Shown here in pieces: positions 44,208-51,686 of a stretch of DNA of 56,772 nt. Under the pieces are notes generated by a model. The model was not told where the DNA came from. It worked only from the letters and a program-made list of their open reading frames with translations, and did no database searches. Position 1 is the stretch's first letter. Every line of letters starts with the position of its first letter. The stretch lies in assembly GCA_040752025.1 (NCBI GenBank), contig JBFMFR010000045.1, positions 1 to 56,772 on the forward strand. The letters are read 5' to 3'. The position numbers and the translations under genes were made by a program. The DNA comes from JBFMFR01 sp040752025 (GTDB taxonomy: Bacteria; Chloroflexota; Anaerolineae; Anaerolineales; UBA4823).

Positions 44208-44302
44208 GGCCGGTTCTCCTGGGGTCGCGGCCACGCGCCGCGCCCCTCAGGCGTTATTGTACCCCAATGCGGCCAGCCCGGGATCAGGTTTTTTGATCCT
44301 GA

Positions 44303-44569
44303 TTACGATTCTTGAGTTGGCTCTTCTTTTTCGACCAGGATGGTGCAGTTGGTCACCAGGGCGGCGATGGCGCCGATGGCGGCCAGTTGCGGCAGCAGCA
44401 GCGTGCCGACCACGCCCAGGGTCAGGGGGATATCGACCAGCGTGCGCCCTTCTTCGTTGCGAATGGCGATGCGGCGGATGTTGCCCTGGTGCACCAGTTC
44501 TTTGATCTTAGAGACCAGCTTGTCGCCGGTCACCTGGAATTCTTCCGTGCGTACTTTTTGTTCGTCCAT
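44303..44569 (-). CDS. DUF4342 protein
   Basis: An 88-residue protein. RTEEFQVTGDKLVSKIKELVHQGNIRRIAIRNEEGRTL is the DUF4342 start, followed by DIPLTLGVVGTLLLPQLAAIGAIAALV, a hydrophobic hairpin that may sit in the membrane. AGGAG is 7 nt before ATG 44569. The family has no known function and is common in Firmicutes and Chloroflexota. Confidence 0.8.
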   Translation of the reverse strand: MDEQKVRTEEFQVTGDKLVSKIKELVHQGNIRRIAIRNEEGRTLVDIPLTLGVVGTLLLPQLAAIGAIAALVTNCTILVEKEEPTQES

Positions 44570-44703
44570 GATGTGTCTCCTGATAACCTTTTTAGGGTTT
44601 GAACACCAAAGGGAAGTAGTGGGGGTTTTCGAGCGCCCACAGGCTCTCCACATGCATTACAGTATACGTTCTGCCGCTGGCATCGTCGCGGAAAACTTGC
44701 AGG

Positions 44704-44757
44704 AAAACAACGGGGCATCCACGCCCAGGCAAAAGCCTTGCGCTGGCGAAAGGGCAG
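44704..44757 (-). pseudogene. Remnant of a DUF5655-type gene
   Basis: On the minus strand the stretch reads LPFRQRKAFAWAWMPRCF, which matches IAFRRRKAFAWTWMPGKY of the intact DUF5655 gene at 45586-45993. At the DNA level 41 bp are 95% identical. The rest of the gene is missing, so this is an orphaned internal fragment. Confidence 0.6.
44713..44753 (+). repeat. 41-bp direct repeat, copy 1
   Basis: Matches 45784-45824 with 39 of 41 identical bases. This copy is in the orphan DUF5655 fragment; the other lies inside the intact gene. Confidence 0.85.
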
Positions 44758-44763
44758 TGATTT

Positions 44764-44827
44764 TTCTGATCCGGGAAATCTGCGCAATCTGTGGATAGAA
44801 AAGGCTTTGCGATGAAGCTAAAGATCG
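44764..44827 (+). repeat. 64-bp direct repeat, copy 1
   Basis: Matches 46300-46363 with 60 of 64 identical bases. In the second copy it is the 5' region and first five codons of the DUF2283 gene; here the homology ends at ATCG, just before the TATAAT that drives brnT. An ATG with the DUF2283 start MKLKI is preserved at 44812, but the frame then becomes unrelated. Confidence 0.85.
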
Positions 44828-44831
44828 GTGC

Positions 44832-44837
44832 TATAAT
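44832..44837 (+). promoter_or_regulatory. -10 box TATAAT of brnTA
   Basis: A perfect TATAAT 17 nt before the brnT ATG, with TTGCGA at 44807-44812 as a weak -35 (19 nt spacing). BrnA usually represses its own promoter, so an operator should lie here. Confidence 0.5.
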
Positions 44838-44854
44838 CGTTTTTGGAGCACCCT

Positions 44855-45148
44855 ATGCGCATCGAAGAGTTGGTTTGGCTCGAGAATATCGTTGAAAAGC
44901 TGGCGAGCAAGCACGGTGTTTCCACTATTGAAGTCGAGGCGATTTTTGCGAGCGCCCCGCATATTCGTTACGTGTGTAAAGGCAGACGGAACAGAGACGA
45001 AAATGTGTATGCGGCTTATGGGCAAACGGAGGCCGGGCGTTATCTGGTGGTTTTCTTTATCTTCAAGCCCAGAGGTAATCTGGCATTGATCATCAGCGCC
45101 CGTGATATGGATGGTAAGGAGCGCAAGCGGTATGGCAAAGAAAATTAG
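44855..45148 (+). CDS. brnT: BrnT-family toxin
   Basis: A 97-residue RelE-like RNase toxin of the BrnT/BrnA type II system. The N-terminal WLENIVEKLASKHGVSTIEVEAIF, the middle RDENVYAAYGQTEAGRYLVVFF and the end ALIISARDMDGKERKRY follow the BrnT pattern, including the final Arg-Asp-Met motif. GGAG at 44845-44848 is 6 nt before the ATG; a TTG four codons upstream is less likely. It overlaps brnA by 17 nt, with toxin first as usual in this family. Confidence 0.88.
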   Translation: MRIEELVWLENIVEKLASKHGVSTIEVEAIFASAPHIRYVCKGRRNRDENVYAAYGQTEAGRYLVVFFIFKPRGNLALIISARDMDGKERKRYGKEN

Positions 45149-45401
45149 GGAGCCAATCCCGGAATTCGATACGCTGGAAGAAGTTGCGGCTTTTTGGGAG
45201 ATGCACAGTACGGCCGATTATGAGGATTTGACGCAGGAAGCGCAGTTCGAGATTTGCCTGCGTGACCGCACAGACGATCGAAGGATCGCCTTACTGCCTG
45301 AATTGAGCCAATCAATCCGGGCGATTGCGCAGGCGCGCGGCGTCTCGCCGGAAACGCTGGTCAACGTCTGGCTGGCTGAAAAGGTGCGCGAACTGGCCTG
45401 A
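45132..45401 (+). CDS. brnA: BrnA-family antitoxin
   Basis: An 89-residue antitoxin. IPEFDTLEEVAAFWEMHSTADY is the toxin-binding half, and ALLPELSQSIRAIAQARGVSPETLVNVWLAEKV is a ribbon-helix-helix DNA-binding region typical of BrnA/CopG. It neutralises BrnT and represses the operon. A hairpin (CATCAAGCA at 45424-45432 with TGCTTGATG at 45448-45456) follows the stop but has no T-run. Nothing else is recognised between 45402 and 45585. Confidence 0.87.
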   Translation: MAKKIREPIPEFDTLEEVAAFWEMHSTADYEDLTQEAQFEICLRDRTDDRRIALLPELSQSIRAIAQARGVSPETLVNVWLAEKVRELA

Positions 45402-45585
45402 ACGGTCAGTCGCTGAAGGCAACCATCAAGCAGGCATGTGCATGGCGTGCTTGATGTAGAGATCGATGCGCAGAGGTTTTCGTTGGGGGTGTGGAAAGCG
45501 GCTGGTTGCAGGCCGGCCAGCGCCAGCAGCAGGAAGCAAGCGCCCAGAACGGGTAAGAGGCTGAGCCTGGGTTTCATCTGCTGTT

Positions 45586-45993
45586 CTATACTGCACTTAT
45601 CCATGCCTGCCATAACCAATTACGGACTTCGCCATCGATATCGCTGGCAGAATACAACTCCAGGTGATGGGTGAACCGGCCCGGGGCTGGCTCGACAATT
45701 TGTTTCCAACGCGGGGAAACGTCCCGATGATGGAACGAGAGGGTGAGCACCAGCGGGGCCGTTTTGCCGCGCAGGTATTTGCCGGGCATCCACGTCCAGG
45801 CAAAAGCCTTGCGCCGGCGAAAGGCGATCTGGCTCTTTGTAACCTGGAGTTCAACGGAGCCAAAGGCCTCGATCAGGCTTCTCAGCGCATCGAAGATTCG
45901 CCTGGGCTCTTCTTTTCCATCGAAAAACTCATCAATTGTCACCTGGTTCTCCTGAAACCCGGCAAGGCAATGTAATTGAAACTGCTTCTGCAT
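45586..45993 (-). CDS. DUF5655 domain protein
   Basis: A 135-residue protein. VTIDEFFDGKEEPRRIFDALRSLIEAFG and AFRRRKAFAWTWMP, followed by APLVLTLSFHHRD and HHLELYSASDIDGEVRNWL, match the DUF5655 family, seen alone or fused to other domains in bacteria. Function unknown; the pattern of a binding pocket with aromatic residues suggests a small-ligand or nucleic-acid role, but this is not established. Its ATG is directly behind a TATAAT box, so it is probably leaderless. A fragment of a second copy is at 44704-44757. Confidence 0.75.
   Translation of the reverse strand: MQKQFQLHCLAGFQENQVTIDEFFDGKEEPRRIFDALRSLIEAFGSVELQVTKSQIAFRRRKAFAWTWMPGKYLRGKTAPLVLTLSFHHRDVSPRWKQIVEPAPGRFTHHLELYSASDIDGEVRNWLWQAWISAV
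45784..45824 (+). repeat. 41-bp direct repeat, copy 2
   Basis: Pairs with 44713-44753 (39 of 41 identical). It lies inside the intact DUF5655 gene and codes for the RRRKAFAWTWMP stretch on the minus strand. Confidence 0.85.
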
Positions 45994-46003
45994 AGTTTAT
46001 TAT
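45976..46003 (+). promoter_or_regulatory. Possible plus-strand promoter
   Basis: TTGAAA at 45976-45981 and TATTAT at 45998-46003 with 16 nt spacing. It overlaps the minus-strand DUF5655 promoter and would start a transcript near 46010 that ends at the terminator at 46166-46197. Confidence 0.35.
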
Positions 46004-46004
46004 A
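45999..46004 (-). promoter_or_regulatory. -10 box TATAAT of the DUF5655 gene
   Basis: On the minus strand TATAAT ends 5 nt before the ATG at 45993, leaving no space for a ribosome-binding site. The likely transcript starts at the ATG itself. Confidence 0.5.
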
Positions 46005-46009
46005 CCTGC

Positions 46010-46198
46010 CGTGCACTCTCAAGCAGCGCGCAACCCTTGATAAATCTATCTCGCCGCCTCCACCCCCAAAGGAGCCGTGCCATCCGTGAGCGTTTTTCCC
46101 TGGCCCAGGTGCGATGCACGTGCTCTTCGTGCGTTGCACCTGAGAGCACCATCCATGCCTCCCAGACTCCCGGAGATTCCAAATCTCCGGGAGTTTTC
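46010..46198 (+). ncRNA. Possible structured small RNA (two hairpins)
   Basis: This stretch has no convincing gene although it spans most of a 354-nt gap. It holds a 15-bp hairpin at 46106-46142 (CAGGTGC with GCACCTG outside, further pairs inside, two of them wobble, loop of 7) and a perfect 13-bp hairpin at 46166-46194 followed by TTTT. A possible promoter lies just upstream. These together would fit a transcript of about 190 nt. It matches no RNA family I know. The hairpins could also be a bidirectional barrier or a mobile-element remnant. Confidence 0.3.
46166..46197 (+). terminator. Strong intrinsic terminator
   Basis: ACTCCCGGAGATT at 46166-46178 pairs perfectly with AATCTCCGGGAGT at 46182-46194, loop CCA, followed by TTT. 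The T-run is on the plus strand only. No plus-strand gene ends just upstream. Confidence 0.7.
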
Positions 46199-46299
46199 AG
46201 CGCATCCCCCAGTAAAAAGCGGAAATCTATCTCAAGTAAGGTATGGTGTAGCGCCGCGGAAGAACGTGCATGGTTTTAGGATGCAGATTGCGCTGCTTC

Positions 46300-46363
46300 T
46301 TCTGATCTGGGAAATCTGCGCAATCTGTGGATGGAAAAGGCTTTGCGATGAAACTGAAGATCG
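46300..46363 (+). repeat. 64-bp direct repeat, copy 2
   Basis: Pairs with 44764-44827 (60 of 64 identical). This copy holds the ribosome-binding region and first codons of the DUF2283 gene and appears to be the source copy. Confidence 0.85.
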
Positions 46364-46548
46364 ATAAAGAGAATGATGCGCTCTACTTCCGGCTGGATGA
46401 GGCCGCGATTGTTGAATCGGAAGAAGTCCAGCCTGGGGTGATCCTGGACCTGGATGCCAATGGGCAGGTAGTGGGGATCAAAATCCTGGGGCTCAGTTCG
46501 CGCACCGAGCCTGAGAAGCTGCGCATCCTTCAATTCGAAACGGTATAA
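46348..46548 (+). CDS. DUF2283 protein
   Basis: A 66-residue protein. MKLKIDKENDALYFRLDEA, the central EVQPGVILDLDANGQVVGIKIL and a short tail form the DUF2283 pattern, a small beta-rich domain common in Chloroflexota and Cyanobacteria, often near toxin-antitoxin genes. Its biochemical role is unknown. AAGG at 46337-46340 is 7 nt before the ATG. The gene's 5' end is duplicated upstream of brnT. The 32-nt gap to the next convergent gene has a small AGCCA/TGGCT inverted repeat. Confidence 0.82.
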   Translation: MKLKIDKENDALYFRLDEAAIVESEEVQPGVILDLDANGQVVGIKILGLSSRTEPEKLRILQFETV

Positions 46549-46580
46549 CGATAAGTGCCGAAGGCAGCCATCAGGGGTGG

Positions 46581-47795
46581 CTAGGGCGGGCTGTCCTCGT
46601 TCAATTGCTGCAATCGTTGGATTGCCTGACTGGCCAGGTAGGTTTGCCCTAATTCCAAATACAGCACCTGGCAGCGATGATAGGTCTGCCGGGCGTTATG
46701 CGTTTCGCCGCGGGCGCGCTGCAAATGGCCCAGAGCCAGCAGGGTGTGGGCCTGGAGCAGTGGGTTGGCGCTCAGATCAGCGATTTGGCTGGCTTCGTCC
46801 AGGTATTCCTGGGCTTGCTCGAAATGGCCAAGCTGCGTGTAAAGCTCGCCCAGGGAGAGCAGAGCCTGGAGCAGCTTGGGGCGATTGCCCAGTGAGCGGT
46901 GCACGCCCAGGGCGGCTTGTAAATCGGTTTGCGCTTGAGGTAAATCGCCGCTTGCCAGGTGGACGCGACCAGTGTTGACCAGCACAACCCCTACGCCGGA
47001 GCGGTTGTTGAATTGCTGGCATAGCTTAAGGGCCTCGGACAGGCAGGCGAGGGCGCGCTGCATCTGACCCAGTTCACGGTAGACGACGCCCAGGAAATTC
47101 AGGTTGGAGAGCACCTGGTTGGCATCACTGAGCTGGCGCGCCAGGCGCAGAGCTTCTTCATGCTGGGCAGCGGCCTGCGCCCAGTCGCCGCGTGGCTGGG
47201 CCAGGCGGGCAAGCTGGCCGAGCAAGATCATCTGAGCGTGCGCATCGCTGTGCTGGATGGCCTTCTGCATGGTGTTTTGCAGGATGGATTCCGCCTCGGG
47301 AGGGCGACCCAGGCTGAGCAGGCATTCGGCGTAGCGGGTGAAGGGCAGCAGCCAATCGCTCCCGCCGGTGGCCTCCAGGCGCATGGCAGCTTGCAGGTAG
47401 GGCAGGGCCGCCTGCCATTCGCCGCGCAGGGCTCGGGCGTCGCCCAGGGCCAGCAGCAGGTGGAATTCATCAGGTTGCCGCTCGTTCGCGCGGGCCAGCT
47501 CCAGGGCTTTCTCCAAATAAGGCTCCCATTCAGCCCACAGACCAGCGCTTTGCATGTGTGGGTTGAGCTGCAAGGCCAATTGCAGCGCCAGGGGCAGGTC
47601 GCCGCCGTAGACGATGGTAGAGGACAGAGCTTGCAGCAGGCTGGAGGCCTTGTACATCACCTGGTGGGTTTGGTTGGCGTGCGCCTGGGTGAATTCGAGC
47701 GCCCAGCCCCCGGCGCGGCGGGCTTTCTCGGCGAAGGCGGCACGGATGAATGCCTGGTCAGGCAGGTGAAAGTCAGGGACTGGTTCGGCTGGCAT
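46581..47795 (-). CDS. TPR repeat protein, partner of the NB-ARC ATPase
   Basis: A 404-residue protein made mostly of tetratricopeptide repeats, at least seven (for example FHLLLALGDARALRGEWQAALPYLQAAM, VLSNLNFLGVVYRELGQMQRALACLSEAL, LLQALLSLGELYTQLGHFEQAQEYLDEA). Such arrays bind proteins or peptides. Its ATG lies 2 nt after the stop of the NB-ARC gene (a longer frame from 47828 would overlap it), so the two are co-translated. Together they have the layout of a STAND ATPase split into sensor and motor. No secretion signal. Confidence 0.8.
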   Translation of the reverse strand: MPAEPVPDFHLPDQAFIRAAFAEKARRAGGWALEFTQAHANQTHQVMYKASSLLQALSSTIVYGGDLPLALQLALQLNPHMQSAGLWAEWEPYLEKALELARANERQPDEFHLLLALGDARALRGEWQAALPYLQAAMRLEATGGSDWLLPFTRYAECLLSLGRPPEAESILQNTMQKAIQHSDAHAQMILLGQLARLAQPRGDWAQAAAQHEEALRLARQLSDANQVLSNLNFLGVVYRELGQMQRALACLSEALKLCQQFNNRSGVGVVLVNTGRVHLASGDLPQAQTDLQAALGVHRSLGNRPKLLQALLSLGELYTQLGHFEQAQEYLDEASQIADLSANPLLQAHTLLALGHLQRARGETHNARQTYHRCQVLYLELGQTYLASQAIQRLQQLNEDSPP

Positions 47796-47797
47796 GG

Positions 47798-49288
47798 CTA
47801 TAGCTGGTGGGAGTTGCCCTGTTCCCATTTCCCGACCAACTGTGAGAGGATGAAATGGCGGGTGAGGGGGTGCAGGATGTAGCTTTTGCGACCGTCACCG
47901 CTGGCGCTGACCAGTGAAAAGCGCACCAGCTCTTCGATGGCCTGGCATAGCGCATCATTGGACAGGCCGCTGGCGGCGAGTAGTTCCGGCCATTCGGCGC
48001 CCTGGGGAGCCAGATGGGGCAGACAGAGCAGGGCCTGTCGGGCTGGCTCGCTTAGCAGGGTCCAGGTATGGTAGTAAATGAAAGTGTAGAAACTTTCGCT
48101 GAGGCGGTCGGGGGCTTGCAGGCTGTTCAAGACTACCTCGAGCGGCAGAGCGCTGGCCTGGCCGACCACCAGCTTGATCGCCAGGGGGTGCCCGCCGCTG
48201 AGTGTGTAGATCGAATCCAGGGCGCTCTCGGGGGCTCGGGCCAGTTCCCCCTCGCCGCGCTCGGCGGCGTAATGGCGCATGAAGGCCAGAGCGGCCGGGC
48301 GGGAGAGCGGCTGCAAGTGGAAGGCGCGGATCGGGGCGGCGTTTTCCAGGCGGCGGCGGGAGGTGAGCAGGACGCGCGTGGTCGCCGGGCGGGCCAACTG
48401 TTCCAGAGTTTCCAGCACGGCGTGAACGTCGGCGGCAGTCTCCAGGTTGTCCAGGACGATCAGGGTCGGGGCGGCCTCCAGGCGGGCGCACAGGGCTTTG
48501 ACCTGGCTGGGGAGCGGCAGCGACTGGCATTCGGGGGCTTCCAGCGCCCCGGCCAACTGGTCGAGCAGGGCGGCCGGGGTCAGGGCGGGGCGGTCGAGGT
48601 CCTGGATGTCGTTCCAGGTGAAGATGGCGCGCACGGCGGTTAGCCAGGCCAGTTCCTGGAACAGCCCCTTTTGCATGGCTTGCAGGGCTACCTGCCGTCC
48701 CAGGGCAGTTTTGCCCAGGCCGCCCAGGCCGTCCAGCAGCAGCAGGCGCGGCTGGTCGCTTTCAGCCAGGTTTCCCAAAGCCTGCTCGATCAGGGCCTCG
48801 ACGCCGAACAGGCGCGTGTAGGTGGCGGGCGGCAGGTGGCTTTCCCAACTGGCTCGGGCCAGGCCGGCCTGCTCCCAGCGGCGCAGGCTCTCGACCAGGG
48901 TTTGCAGGGCGCGCTGGCGCTCGCGGTAGAAGTGGGTCTTGCCCAGGTTGAGCGCTTCCTGGTAGACCTGCTGGGGAGCCTGGCGCTGGCGGTAGAGACG
49001 GTCAAGCAGGAGATAGGGCCGCCACAGGGCTTCATCCGTGGCGCAGGGTTCGGACGGGCGGAGGGCTTCGATCAGCTCGTCCAGCAGGGCGCGCAGGGCC
49101 AGGCCGGGACCTTGCGCGCCGGATGAGGCGATGGGATGGCGGCGGGCAGCCTGCCAGCCGGCCAACGGGCTGGCGCACAGGTAGGGGGTGTCGTGGTAGT
49201 GCGACAGGGCGGCTTCCAGCAAGGATTGGATTTCTTGATCGGATTGGTCGAATGACAGGGAATCAGGTACCACAATGTTTTCCCACAA
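47798..49288 (-). CDS. NB-ARC-type STAND ATPase
   Basis: A 496-residue protein. A P-loop GLGGLGKTAL lies at residues 187-196 (Lys193, Thr194), Walker B is LIVLDNLE at 276-283, RVLLTSRRR is the sensor/RNBS-type arginine motif and GGHPLAIKLV is the GLPL-like motif. A winged-helix-like region ends the protein (ELVRFSLVSASGDGRKSYILHPLTRHF). The first 170 residues are helical and unrecognised. STAND ATPases act as switches in signalling, transcription control or phage defence; the role here is not evident. Its TPR sensor is a separate gene directly downstream. Confidence 0.83.
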   Translation of the reverse strand: MWENIVVPDSLSFDQSDQEIQSLLEAALSHYHDTPYLCASPLAGWQAARRHPIASSGAQGPGLALRALLDELIEALRPSEPCATDEALWRPYLLLDRLYRQRQAPQQVYQEALNLGKTHFYRERQRALQTLVESLRRWEQAGLARASWESHLPPATYTRLFGVEALIEQALGNLAESDQPRLLLLDGLGGLGKTALGRQVALQAMQKGLFQELAWLTAVRAIFTWNDIQDLDRPALTPAALLDQLAGALEAPECQSLPLPSQVKALCARLEAAPTLIVLDNLETAADVHAVLETLEQLARPATTRVLLTSRRRLENAAPIRAFHLQPLSRPAALAFMRHYAAERGEGELARAPESALDSIYTLSGGHPLAIKLVVGQASALPLEVVLNSLQAPDRLSESFYTFIYYHTWTLLSEPARQALLCLPHLAPQGAEWPELLAASGLSNDALCQAIEELVRFSLVSASGDGRKSYILHPLTRHFILSQLVGKWEQGNSHQL

Positions 49289-49418
49289 TATTGAATGCTA
49301 AGTGGCAGGAGTTGGGCTTCGACGAGTTTTGGATTTATTGCCGAAAAGTATACCGCAATCCTGTTATTTTTGGGACAAAAAGTGAACCAATAGGGAACGC
49401 CAGAAAGCCAAAAGTTTT

Positions 49419-49424
49419 TATACT
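49419..49424 (+). promoter_or_regulatory. -10 box TATACT before the zinc-ribbon membrane protein
   Basis: TATACT lies 28 nt before the ATG in the 164-nt gap between divergent genes. No clear -35. A second TATACT on the minus strand near 49345-49350 could serve the NB-ARC gene. Confidence 0.35.
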
Positions 49425-49452
49425 GTTTGCATGGTTCAAACAGGAGGAATGC

Positions 49453-50277
49453 ATGGGAGTCTGTGACATTTGCAATGCGCCATTGCCGGTGGATGCGAAG
49501 CTGGTCTCGGCAGCAGATATACGAAAGGCCGCGACTGCAGGATACCGCCCCCCCTCGCATGCCATGCTGCAAGCCGGAGTACTGGCGGGGCTTTCATCCG
49601 AGAATGCAGAGGCAGCCTGGCTCCAGCAGGTGCAGCAGGACAGCACCGACTGGGCCCTGTGCGCTGCATGCGCTCTCGATATCAATTCTTTTCTGGGCGC
49701 GTCGACACAGACTGCGCCTGCTGTGCCCCAGGCTGCGCCACCTGGCCAGGCGAAACTGGCGAGCCAGCCCACACCCGCGTCTGTTCCACCAACGGCTTCT
49801 GCAGAAACAAAACCGCCTGCACCATCGGATGACAGGATCGCCTGCCCGGCCTGCGGCCATTTGACGCCTAAGTGGCGCTCGGAATGCGAGCAGTGTCGTG
49901 CCAACTTGAGTAGCGGTCAGCGCTCAGTTCAAGGTGAGCGGCCCGGGTGTTTATCGGCTTATGCGATCCTGCAGGGTATCGCGGGTGTGATTCTCTTTAT
50001 CGCGGCAATAGTTTCTAACTCTGAGAATGCGTTTGGCGGAAGTGATGCCTGGATCCTATTGTTTTTGTTTGCCCTGGGTGGTGTACAGATTGCACTGGCA
50101 TGGGGGCTATGGGGGCTGAAGAAGTGGGCGCGAACGCTGACGATGGTTTTGATCGGGATCAATGTGGCGGTGAGCTTCATCAGTATTTTTACGGGAAATA
50201 TCTTTGGAATCGTAAGTGGGTTCATCGGCCTGGCGATTTTGAACTGGTTCCAGAAGAATGGGGAGTATTTCAGTTGA
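49453..50277 (+). CDS. Zinc-ribbon membrane protein
   Basis: A 274-residue protein. Soluble N-terminal half: CDIC near the start, CAAC at about residue 73, and a ribbon CPAC...CEQC at about 134-151, joined by a Pro/Ala-rich linker. The C-terminal third has three or four membrane helices (AILQGIAGVILFIAAIV, AWILLFLFALGGVQIALAWGL, TLTMVLIGINVAVSFISIF and a last one). AGGAGG at 49442-49447 lies before the ATG. Function unknown. It marks the start of the AT-richer, lipoprotein-rich end of the window. Confidence 0.7.
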   Translation: MGVCDICNAPLPVDAKLVSAADIRKAATAGYRPPSHAMLQAGVLAGLSSENAEAAWLQQVQQDSTDWALCAACALDINSFLGASTQTAPAVPQAAPPGQAKLASQPTPASVPPTASAETKPPAPSDDRIACPACGHLTPKWRSECEQCRANLSSGQRSVQGERPGCLSAYAILQGIAGVILFIAAIVSNSENAFGGSDAWILLFLFALGGVQIALAWGLWGLKKWARTLTMVLIGINVAVSFISIFTGNIFGIVSGFIGLAILNWFQKNGEYFS

Positions 50278-50416
50278 ATTTATTCCGTTTGTAGGAAAAA
50301 ATGTTTGATCTTCGGTTCAATGTTCTGGAGGATTGTTCATTCACCTGATCAGGTCAAGCCAATTTAGGGAACTGAAACCGCTTGCGAATTGGAGTACAAA
50401 CTACGAGGAGAAGAAA

Positions 50417-50767
50417 ATGAAGAGAGTATGCTTGACAATATTTGTGATCTTTGGCATGTTTCTGGCTGCCTGTGGGGCAAATGATCCTCAGAAGGCAATC
50501 CTTGGCAAATGGGAGCATATCGAGGGGGTGGGTGGCTTTGGTTATGAGTTCTTCGAAAATGGCAACCTGACATTATTTCAGAGTGGGATTCCAATGACAG
50601 GAAACAAAGCCAGCTACAGGTTTGTGGATGATACCCACTTGGAACTGACCATTTCTTTTCCCGGTGAAGGGGACAGCATGATTGCAATGCAGGTCAGTAT
50701 TTCTGGTGATACGATGACCCTGACTATGGAAAGTGGAGGCGTTCAAAAGCTTCGTCGAGCTAAATAA
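50417..50767 (+). CDS. Small lipoprotein with lipocalin-like domain
   Basis: A 116-residue lipoprotein: MKRVCLTIFVIFGMFLAAC is a signal peptide with lipobox LAAC. The mature part begins GANDPQKAILGKWEHIE, where GKWE opens a small beta-barrel pattern (FGYEFFENGNLTLF, YRFVDDTHLELTI, GDTMTLTME) as in lipocalin-like bacterial domains. GAGGAG at 50405-50410 is 6 nt upstream. Unlike its neighbours it has no Thr/Pro linker. Role unknown. Confidence 0.7.
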   Translation: MKRVCLTIFVIFGMFLAACGANDPQKAILGKWEHIEGVGGFGYEFFENGNLTLFQSGIPMTGNKASYRFVDDTHLELTISFPGEGDSMIAMQVSISGDTMTLTMESGGVQKLRRAK

Positions 50768-50933
50768 CTTTTTTCGAAATGGGTATAAAGCCAATCTGCA
50801 AGGATCAATCCATAAAGTTTATTTCACTGGGGATTGGCTCTGCTTGACCATATCTTGAGCGAAGATTTACCTACACTTGTATCATTTACCTATTGGGGCA
50901 CTGTTATATCCGGTTATGAATGAGGAATGGAAA

Positions 50934-51497
50934 ATGAACTCAAAACACAACGTTCTCGTTTGTTTAGCAATGGTAATTATTTTGCTTACGAGTTGTGGAC
51001 CCGGACAAGTGTTTGGGCCAACAATTACACCAACTTCCACCTATACTTCAACGCCAACGATTACATTGACATCTACTCCAACAGCTACACTAACGCCTAA
51101 ACCAACCAGCACTTTTACGCCCACGGTTTTACCTACTAACACGCCCACTTCTACAGAAATTCCTATTCCGACAAAGAGCATAGCCTGCCTTGATGTCCAA
51201 ATGATAAAACTTGAGTTTCGTTTTAACTGTAACCCCAATATCATAGGACCTGTTGATGTCTCGTTTATTTATCAAATGTGTAAGGGTACCATGACCCAGG
51301 CTGCGACAAAGTTCAGGATTAGTGAGTTGCCTGAATCGATGCAAAAAACGGTCGCTGATACCATCGATTCATATATCGAGTTAATAACACGCAATAAGAA
51401 TTGCGGATCAGGCAGTACCTGTTGGGATACGGTTAATGACTCTTATAACCAAACGCTAGAGTCTTTGGAAAGTGTTGAAACAGAAGTGTGCCCTTGA
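50934..51497 (+). CDS. Lipoprotein with Thr/Pro linker and Cys-rich C-terminal domain
   Basis: A 187-residue lipoprotein. Signal peptide with lipobox LLTSC, then CGPGQVFGPTITPTST, a weaker version of the type A start of two genes downstream. The linker of Thr-Pro repeats is followed by a domain of about 100 residues with six cysteines (SIACLD, FNCNP, QMCKG, KNCGS, TCWD, EVCP), which should form disulphide bonds. The start is ATG 50934, with GAGGA 7 nt upstream; an earlier ATG at 50916 lacks this. Function unknown. Confidence 0.7.
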   Translation: MNSKHNVLVCLAMVIILLTSCGPGQVFGPTITPTSTYTSTPTITLTSTPTATLTPKPTSTFTPTVLPTNTPTSTEIPIPTKSIACLDVQMIKLEFRFNCNPNIIGPVDVSFIYQMCKGTMTQAATKFRISELPESMQKTVADTIDSYIELITRNKNCGSGSTCWDTVNDSYNQTLESLESVETEVCP

Positions 51498-51686
51498 TAA
51501 ACGTATCCCCTGTGCATGAAGGTAGAAGGTGCGTTTCTAATTCATTATTCGAGGCAAACATCGATTCGAAGCGAGCTGTCGCTTGGCCGCGATGATTAGT
51601 GCAGGATGCTAGTTTCACCAGGCGGCAAACGAGTTTTTCAGCCATTTATCGGACGGCGACAGTATAGAAATATGAGGAGTTTTACA

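Noticed and set aside
44812..44895. Short frame starting MKLKI upstream of brnT
   Set aside because: Only the first codons come from the DUF2283 duplication; the rest is out of register with any domain and overlaps brnT.
45218..45577. Minus-strand frame with a signal-peptide-like start at 45577 opposite brnA
   Set aside because: The first 25 residues look like a signal peptide, but the rest is antisense to brnA and no ribosome site is present. It could be a remnant and is not called.
51041..51244. Minus-strand Val/Gly-rich frames opposite lipoprotein linkers
   Set aside because: They are the reverse complement of Thr/Pro repeats and are artefacts of low complexity.
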